Shown in pieces: positions 17,427-25,468 of a stretch of 25,468 bases of DNA. The translations under genes were made by a program, and so were the position numbers. Origin of the DNA: Echinococcus granulosus (taxonomy: Eukaryota; Platyhelminthes; Cestoda; Cyclophyllidea; Taeniidae); NCBI RefSeq assembly GCF_000524195.1, contig NW_020170475.1:294912-320379 (forward strand). Reading direction: 5' to 3'. The stretch's first letter is position 1. Each line of letters begins with the position of its first letter. Under the pieces are notes generated by a model. The model had not been told where the DNA came from. It saw only the letters and a list, made by a program, of their open reading frames with translations, and did no database searches.

Positions 17427-20199
17427 GTTAGTCCTCCTGTTTTTGATGTTTGGTCCCCTTTTGCATTGGTCCGTTTTTCCTAAAGCAAATCTGTGCTTCT
17501 TTTCAAACGCCTGAATGCCTGCCTAGCTATCTGCGTAAGTTACTACCGTCAACGAAACATGCTCATATTAGCTGCGCTTGCTGATCGTAAATTGATTATA
17601 ATTAGGCGCTAAGGTACACTGATGCCACAGACTCGAAATATGTAAATACGCTATGGTCATAGATTTGTTTACAAAAAGACAAATGAAGTCGTGCGTTTGA
17701 TAGGGGTCCTTAACGAATACTAAAAATGAATGGTTAAGTATAAATAGCTTCACAACTGGCTCAACTTAGTGCGGCGATTGCAGGTTCTTTGAACATTTTC
17801 AGAAGTTACCTGCTTGGGTACCTATTACTTTTTCATACTCGATACTAGCATTTCCCTTGGAGCTTAAGCTCTGGGATTTATTTCTTTTTAGAAGAACGAA
17901 TACGACCGCTGCTAACTTTGGAAATGCTTATTTAAAGTGATAATTAATGGTCATTTTCCTTGAAGCCTTTAAAGCCTGCCATTATTCTTTACGTGTTTTG
18001 TGTGACCATTGTCTTGGGATCTGGAGTTGCAAATGGCCATTAACTCAAGGGAACTTTAATTACTTCTAAAAATATTTTACAAATTTGTGCAGAAATGCGC
18101 TCATTTCATCATGGTTTTACGGTTCATTTTTTAATCGTTATTTTCGGAGCGAAATTACTGGAATCGCTTTGAGACTAAGTCATCAGTGATTTGTATTTAA
18201 AATCGCTTATATGTCCTTTCATTTTTGACACTTAAGTCATCCCCTATAGTACTTTAGGTACTGGAAAGTACACTTGTATTTAGGGGGGCGTTTTTTGATA
18301 ATTTTTCGTGAGTCAGTGTTCGTTATCGTCATGACTCATGCGTAAGTTGCAATGGTTATTGTTTGTAAATAGACCTCTGAATTCGCTGTTTTCACAGTTC
18401 CATTCAATCGACTTACTACTACTCATTTGTGTGAGCGCGGTAACTTTTTCTCAACGGTGGCGCTTTCTCGCTGATCGCGCGACTTATTGTAATGGATATG
18501 AAACAAAACTCGCCGCGTCGTTCGCGCAATTCGAATCTCCTACAAAAATAAGGGATTACCATGCATAGTTCTGCAATAGTAGTAATCGCTGTTCTGACCA
18601 CTGTCGAAAAATCGTAGACATTTTGTGAGATAATTTCAGGGAGAACTGAAGTGTATTTTAGGTGTTAGCTGCCTATATGATCCGTATGCGCAGTGTCTTT
18701 TTTGAGCATCAGGATTGTTATTTCAAATACTTCGTTCTAGCCTTGAATAACTAATTTATTTTAACTGACGATTATTTAGAATTCGCTTAGTTGGTTACGT
18801 GAAATGTCAGACCAATCAGTCGTTGACCACGCCTTAAACCGTGAGCCTTTGATAGACTGACGTGGCCTTCCTTGGCCTTTCCTTTGCAGCTGAATCATAT
18901 CGGTGCATATAAAGAGGTAGATAACTCTTTTTGGAATGCTCACTACGCCTTATTGGATAAAAGCACGGAACCTAGCCACTGCTAGTCTATTTTCAGCGTC
19001 CAAAAGTCATTTAAGTTAACCAAGGGGTTGTCGGAAGAAAATTAGACAAAACATTAAACCGGTCATAGAACTGGCCGTAGTCAGCCATCTTATGAAACAC
19101 TGGTGTGGTATGAACTGATGCTTATTTGTGTGAGCACAAACACTATAAACATCCCAACCAGAGTAACCAAGAGACAAGACTTTGGGAAAACGAAGACTTT
19201 AACGTTGATACTGTGAGTACATAAAGCTTATGGCGCGTACGCACGTGCCTGCTGGCCGGATTTTTGGAGTCCCGGGGTGGTGCTTGTGTTACTAAGATTG
19301 TAAGTTCATACAATTTGTCCCCACATCATATTGGTCAATGGATAAAAGGTGTAAATGAAGAAGCGTTCTAGTGTCTGGGGCTTTGAATTCCTAGTAAACT
19401 TATACAACGGGGGATACAAATATTTTGCTGGTATTTTAAATATCTCAGTATGTTGAAATGAATTCATAAATGAATAGATGGTATTTTATTAGCATTTTCC
19501 AAAATCAGCGTAATTTTCCAACCGTTGACCTCCCGTAATGCGATGGTGGCTAAACAAAGGGATGAGAGTGAAGTTAAACGCATAGTCCATCTCTCATTAT
19601 ATCTGGACGGAAGCAAGTTTTTTTAGGCAAGATGTACCTTTTTGAAAATTATGTTAGATTTTTTTAAACATGATGGCAATGGGTCACTGAAGCTGCAAAG
19701 GCTGAGAGGCTTTAGATGAAATCACGTCTTTTTTTCCCATTGCCAACCTTTGCTACATTAATCAAGCGGACGTGGTTATTACCAATAGCGGACGCGTGTA
19801 CTCCTGTTTTGTTCTTTTACCTGGTCCTAAGTATGATTGTCCCATTAAAATCGCAGCCTGACTGGAAACACTACTCTTTCCTAGACCTCGCAAACTACCC
19901 AAGCTGTTTTTAGCTTGACAAAACCACGTCTTCACATTTCGCGAACAAATTACGGTTGGTCATTTTTTGCAAATATTGTCGTCGACGAGTTCAAACCAAT
20001 GTGTCAAGTGCGATTTGAGCCTAGGCATCTTTTTAACCAAAGTACTCCATTTGGTGTCAGGATTGTCCACCAAATTGAGTTTTTGTACTGTTGCTGTATT
20101 GGGTAATGAATTAACATCAAAGCCAGTAGACTAGTTGCCTAATGATATTATTAGCGTTCTGGCTCATTAATTCATTTCTTTGCCTTATTTCGCCTACAG

Positions 20200-20421
20200 G
20201 ATGAGTGCCAACAGTGGAGTCTCACCCGCACCGATTCTTTGCTCCTCAAACAGTAAGTTGCCCATCTTTGTAGATGTGAACACCCCAAAGGTTAAGGAGG
20301 CCTTTGGGGGCCAGTGTCAGTGCCCTTTCCCGTCGCCGTCGCCTCCGCTTGTTCAGACTCGGGAATCGTCCCCTCCGGCCTATCCTTTAGCCACAGTTGC
20401 TGCTAGTGGGAAACCCACGGG
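20200..20421 (+). CDS. Copy 2 of exon C
   Basis: Identical to 7531-7752, entering and leaving in phase 2. Confidence 0.66.
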
Positions 20422-21434
20422 GTAAAACCCCATATTTTTGAATTCGTTAAAAATCAGTTATTTTTTCCACCTGAATTCTCCACCCATGTGTTACATTTGC
20501 AGTCACTTCAATTCTATTGAGAATTATTCTACCCTAAGAAAATACGCATGTGTTCTCAAAAAACGTGGAGACTACTTCACTTTTCACTGAAGGGATTGTT
20601 AACCATTTTAGTTTTTTTAAGACTCTGGGTTAAATCACCTTGACTAGTGGAAAGAGGGGCTGTTTTGTCGATTCTGACTGGTGTGCCGTTTAGTAAAAAA
20701 GGTGTCAAGAGAAGCTACCTTCACTCGAGAATATGATTAGGTTTTTAGGGACAAGGAATGCTATATTTAGCCAATGACAGTAGACCATAAAGAACTAGAA
20801 TAAAACGTCTTGGTTGCTAACAGGATTCCTTTATTCGAACAGGTCTAAAGAATCTAAAAGATATTAAGTTTAGGGCTCTGTGAAGCTAGTTCAGAAAACG
20901 GAGAGATGAAGTCGTACTGTCCTTCCTGCTATCTGGAGATCGAGTTTCCTACTTGGTGTAGAATGTAGTCTAGACGGACTGTTACGCGCTTATATATTTA
21001 AAATTTGATACTTTAATTTTTACATGATTAAACCACCCTTCCCCAACTGGTAGTGAGAAAAAAGGATGAGGGTTTTATCGCGGCACAGCGCTTATTTTTT
21101 TAAATATGGGGGCGATGGACTGGGGGAACGAATTAGCTTCGATACATTCGACCCTGACCGTCGTATGATGATTAAGTTGTTCAAATCAAATAACGACATC
21201 CTTTGTTTCTTGCTTGATGAGATTTAGCGATTGTCCGAGATCTTCGTCACATTTGGGGCGGTTGAATTAAGTTGACAATCTTACTATTTGTAAGTAAAAT
21301 CCTTAAGTCCTCGTTGTTATATATATTAATACAAATTAATAACTGTCACTGCTTTTCAAACTTCGTAAAACCTTTCAAAAGCCGTTGAAGTACTTAACCG
21401 GCACTGACTTTTTATTGTCTATTGCTCTCTGCAG

Positions 21435-21954
21435 GACCTCTTTGCATCCACTTCGTCGAGTGGCCCGTCTCTTAGCAACACGTCTTCTTTCCTCACCCAT
21501 GAGCGAACATCAACAGCTCCGTTATCGCCACTATACCTCCTTTCTTGGTAGCCTAAAAAACTATCAACACCACTGGGAGTCCAAGCATCGCTTAAATCCT
21601 AGACCACGATGCTTGTACGAGGCATCGACGTCAGCAACGGCCATAGGAACAGCCACGACAGCAGTGATGAGTCGTCATCATCGTCTCCATGGTTATCATC
21701 GTGTTGGTGTGCTGGCAAAAACGCTGGAGTTGAACCACGAGGGCGTCATTATGTCCTCTAGGTCAACGACACCATCAGCGATTATAGCAGGATCGTCACC
21801 ACTCCCGTTGTCCCATTCGCCACTGCTGTCTGGGAGGACAGCGTCACAGCGGTGTACCCCTGCCTTGGTCTCCGAGTCCTCCAGTGAGAACACTCATCGT
21901 GCTCCTCTTCGCCATACTCGTGTGCATAGTGTGCGTGTCACCGTCGAACCACAG
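21435..21954 (+). CDS. Copy 2 of exon D
   Basis: Identical to 8766-9285, open over 173 codons and leaving in phase 0. Confidence 0.55.
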
Positions 21955-22896
21955 GTAATGGTCCAAACTTCCCTTATTTCCTTTTTTGTCGTTCTCTTTC
22001 CGGTGATAACTTCCCAAGTTTGCTAGGTCGCATTCAATAGCTTCAATGTCATGCGGACCGAAATGTATTGCGCAAATTGTCACACTTTTCTGTGCAAAAC
22101 AATGAAAGCATATCTTGAGATTTATAGGGTAGAGAAATTAACAATAATTGGTCAATCAAATGTTTGGCGTCAAAAAACGGGTTTTGAAAGAGCTTCATTA
22201 TCTTTTTAGTTTCAAGAGTATCAATTGTGGACGAATATTAAGTAAAGCAGGAGAATAGGAGCTATAGGACCTTTTTTAAGTCCTTGATCAATTAAGTACA
22301 AAGTGGACGCATTACTACGACTCGGGATCCTAGTCTCGACTGCAGTCCGAAATGTGACTGCTCACGTGATTAATTTGGCGCAACTGCGATGATTTATTGC
22401 ACTCTAGGATAAAAGGCTAGAGGTTTGGGGCTAGATGTACTTGAGTGGCTGCTCCTGTTCTAGCTGATCTCAGAGTTTTGTACCGGCAAAATTTATTGAA
22501 TGCAACAACATTCTTCCTTTAAAATTCATCTCCTCACGGAAGCATCATTAAAAGCAAGGTAATTTCAACTCTTTTCACAACCTTTGTATTTCGATTTTCT
22601 GATAATCTCTGAAGTGTTGTCCTACATCCAGAGGGAATCTGAAATTTGTGGAAAATTGTGATGAATTTTTTTGAAAAAAAAATGCGTAAAATTCGTCGTT
22701 TGTGTGCATTTTAAAAGCGATTGCCTTTTAAGGTCTTACTCTCTGTTGTCCTAACACATCAATTGTAGGATCTTACTCCAAAGCTATGGTTAAAGTGGTT
22801 TCTTGTCTTTGTGTTTTTCCTGCGAAACAGCGTCGGTCGTGTTCATTCAAAGCATCTTCGTCAACATTTTTTGTCCTATATTCCCATTTCCTTAAG

Positions 22897-23187
22897 GTGC
22901 AATACCACACGGAACGAGACGCAGCGAGCTGTGAGGCGCTGCACAACGCGAATCTACACAGCATTGAATCGGAGAACTCCCTGCCCCGAATGAACTCCCT
23001 TCCCATCTCATTGAAGTCGTCAGTGTCTACTGGCGCCGATGCCACCGCCACTGTAGCAGCAGTTGCCGCCTTCCTGTGGAGATGCCACCCCTTCGGTTCA
23101 GCACCGGCGATTTGTTCACCCATCTCATCCCTCACTAAGAAAAATTCCTCCTCTTTACCCTCACTTTCTCTCTCACCACCTCCCTGA
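22897..23187 (+). CDS. Copy 2 of terminal exon E
   Basis: Identical to 10228-10518 and ending in TGA. Confidence 0.53.
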   Translation: MQYHTERDAASCEALHNANLHSIESENSLPRMNSLPISLKSSVSTGADATATVAAVAAFLWRCHPFGSAPAICSPISSLTKKNSSSLPSLSLSPPP

Positions 23188-25468
23188 ACTCGTTTCTTCG
23201 TCCGACCACTCCTTTGTTTCTCTTCTTTTCTATGCTCCAACAGCCTCACACTTCATTACCTCCGCTTCCGCCTGTCTACCCACTTTACTGTTCCTGTGTG
23301 TCTGACTGCGACCAGGCGAAATAGTACACCTTTGTGTGAACATTTTTGTTGTGGAGACATAAGTACAATCATGCGTTTTTAAATCGCCTTTCAAATGGTT
23401 CTCATATCTTTGGCTATTTAGACGTCCATTAGGCGGTTTGGTGCTGGGTTCCTCCAACCTACAACTTAATTCTTTCCATTGATAAGCTTTCCGCTGTGCA
23501 GTGTCAAAGTATGAAACTATTAGCACCCGGGCTACTCCAACTATTGCTGCCACTGAAAATCAAGTGGGATTTACTTAGTTCAGTTATGGTTGAGGCTAGT
23601 TTCTTGCCGCAATACTCATAAAAGTAAATGAAATGTATTTGGCCGTCTGGGTTTTGTAAAAGGTGCGCAGGGTTTGCATAGTTGTATTAGGCTGACTTGG
23701 TTTCATCCCTGGGCCGAGACGGAAAGGCATTTTATGCCTTTGGGAGATGGGAATGTCTGGATATGAAGCGAAAATTCTACCAATTAGGGCGTCGGTTCAT
23801 GGCGCAGTCGCTTCGGCGTCGCCTTTGGCTTGTTTTTTTTTTCACCCGGACGGAGGCCTTGAGATAATGCGCGGGTACAGAGAGTACAAATTGTTCGGTA
23901 GATTGTAATACCTATTTGACCTTTGTGAAAATTCCCTTTAAATTTCCATCAACTCTGAATAAAGACAAGTAGTTGCCGATGCTTATTTCGTTATAGAGTC
24001 GTCGTACTTACCAAGGCAACACTTATCCTGGTTTCACCGATCTTTACCTGAGCATGATTGTACTAGTGTCAATCTACCTAAACAGTCGGGTTTTTCATTT
24101 TTTTAAGCTAAAAAACATTTAATTGCGAACAGCTTTTGAATAGACGATAGGTTGAACAGTCAATATATTGCCTTAGAGCCGTGATAAATGGACCTTCGAC
24201 AGAATTATATTAGCAAATACTTTACATCCTGTGATAGCCTAGCATTTCGTGATTCATTAAAATTATGTGGAACTGAGAAACTAGGTGTGCGGAATTAAAA
24301 TATCGTTATATTGGAGAGGGACTCACCGTCTATTTAAGCGCTTTTTGTCACTGCAACATGCTTTCGTAGATCATAAGTGGAGACTTACTTTAGTAAAATG
24401 CGTGATTTTACTAATCTGAATATAGTCCTCCTACGAGGGCACTCTTTGCGCCAATACTTGTGAAAACTTCAAATCCACCATGCTGTTCAAGCATTCAATC
24501 AGGCAATTAAGGTTAAAAGGTTCAGAATGAAAAAACAAATTCACAGTAGAAGAATTCAATATTTAAGCAAGCAATGTGGAAAAGTGGTACTTTTTTAGTG
24601 CATGGTATTAAACAGCACTTATGAGGCTAATTATACGTAGCGTTATTTACATTACTTTCTATTGAAGTACAGATATCCTTTTATTTGTCCTGGAAATTAT
24701 TTCAGTTCAGTAAAAGGCGGCATTGACGAGACCTCAATATTTACGGACTTTTGAGTCTACGTATTTGACATACCATACGAAAATTGAAAACCCATCTTGG
24801 CTACTTGAGACTTTAATTGACGGTTACCGGAAAACGACACTAAGTATTTCTATTAGTTTACACAAAATAGCGGGGAAGCAGAAAATATCAAACAAAACCA
24901 TCCCGAAACTTATGATTTAAAACAAGTGATAGTCGGTCAAGGATAATGCGTTTGACTGATTTTTCACGTATAACTGGATAAGGAATACTAAATCGCGGTG
25001 AAGTAGCAAGGACACGTCAATCTGCAATTTTTATTTGCTTTCAGGATAGTATCAGGTCAATGACTACAAATCACGTAATAATTTCTTCTGCTCCATCCCC
25101 CTTTAGAGCTAAGGTATTAGGCTAACCTGGTCTCTTTTAAAAGTTATCACCACTTATTCGCATCTTGCAGCCCGACTTCATCCTTTCAAGGCCCATCCGA
25201 TCATCATTTCGTTTACCAGTGCGTCTACTAAACCATCAAAATCACATCTTTGATCATTGATGAAAATTCCCACTTTTAAACATCATAATCTCAATGTGGG
25301 TCTACTGAATAAGAGTTTTATATGCAGCAAGCTTGAGAATGAAAACGTACTGATCCAGTAACCTTCAGGGAGTTACAAACGAGACGGTTGGAAAGTAGTT
25401 GACGTACCCTACACGACCTCATACGCCACCTTCCTAGTGGCGTATGACCTCAAACGAAATGAGGTCAG
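23188..25468. other. Copy 2 of the 3' flank, to the window end
   Basis: Identical to 10519-12799, including the hairpins, AATAAA at 23958 and repeat B at 25352-25467. Nothing follows the repeat, so the real downstream neighbour is unknown. Confidence 0.7.

Larger units (their letters stand above)
14065..23187 (+). pseudogene. Second copy of the goliath-like 3' part (headless fragment)
   Basis: Proposed join: 14065-14857, 17218-17426, 20200-20421, 21435-21954, 22897-23187, identical to the copy-1 exons. As drawn, what precedes it is the 3' end of copy 1 and not the exons for the PA domain, membrane helix and first RING half. It could therefore make a normal ligase only by splicing from upstream exons across copy 1. 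It is unmutated, so it is either an extremely young duplicate or not real. Confidence 0.65.
12800..25468. repeat. Tandem repeat unit, copy 2 (12,669 bases)
   Basis: This copy is identical to 131-12799 and follows it directly with no spacer. Its last base is also the last base of the window, which would be unlikely if the window had been cut at random. The contig therefore probably ends at the repeat boundary. Confidence 0.97.

Noticed and set aside
131..25468. CRISPR array or a satellite made of short monomers
   Set aside because: The only large-scale repetition is the 12.7-kb unit. There are no short regularly spaced direct repeats.
1..25468. A circular replicon written out twice
   Set aside because: The non-recurring 130 bases at the start and the eukaryotic multi-exon gene argue against a simple plasmid or viral circle, though an extrachromosomal circular DNA cannot be excluded without reads.

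Overview
This is eukaryotic, almost certainly animal, genomic DNA. It has long AT-rich non-coding stretches, GC-richer exons bounded by GT/AG splice sites, and the C-terminal half of a goliath/RNF130/RNF150-type RING-H2 finger. The long Ser-rich tail, long T-rich introns and interspersed repeats would suit a parasitic flatworm, but the species is a guess; nothing here proves it.

The dominant feature is an exact head-to-tail duplication. Bases 131-12799 and 12800-25468 are two 12,669-base copies of one unit. I found no difference at any place I compared, and every open reading frame recurs at +12,669. Only bases 1-130 are single-copy, and the window ends on the last base of copy 2. The junction lies at the end of a diverged interspersed repeat (12683-12798). 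An inverted relative of that repeat lies inside the unit (4052-4176). This looks like either a very recent tandem duplication or an assembly artefact at a repeat.

Each unit holds the 3' part of one plus-strand gene. I model five exons in copy 1: 1396-2188, 4549-4757, 7531-7752, 8766-9285 and 10228-10518, with matching splice phases at all four junctions. Together they encode 677 residues ending in TGA. The first exon starts inside the RING-H2 domain and carries the last five of eight zinc ligands, the DPWL E2-contact motif and CPLCK. The rest is a low-complexity Ser/Pro/His-rich tail. The exons for the signal peptide, PA domain, membrane helix and first RING half are missing and should lie upstream. 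Copy 2 repeats the same 3' half at 14065-23187, so as drawn it is a headless gene fragment.

The remainder is introns and 3' flank. They contain interspersed-repeat sequence, several hairpins and a candidate polyadenylation signal (11289-11294). I see no tRNA, rRNA, CRISPR array, bacterial gene or intact transposon.
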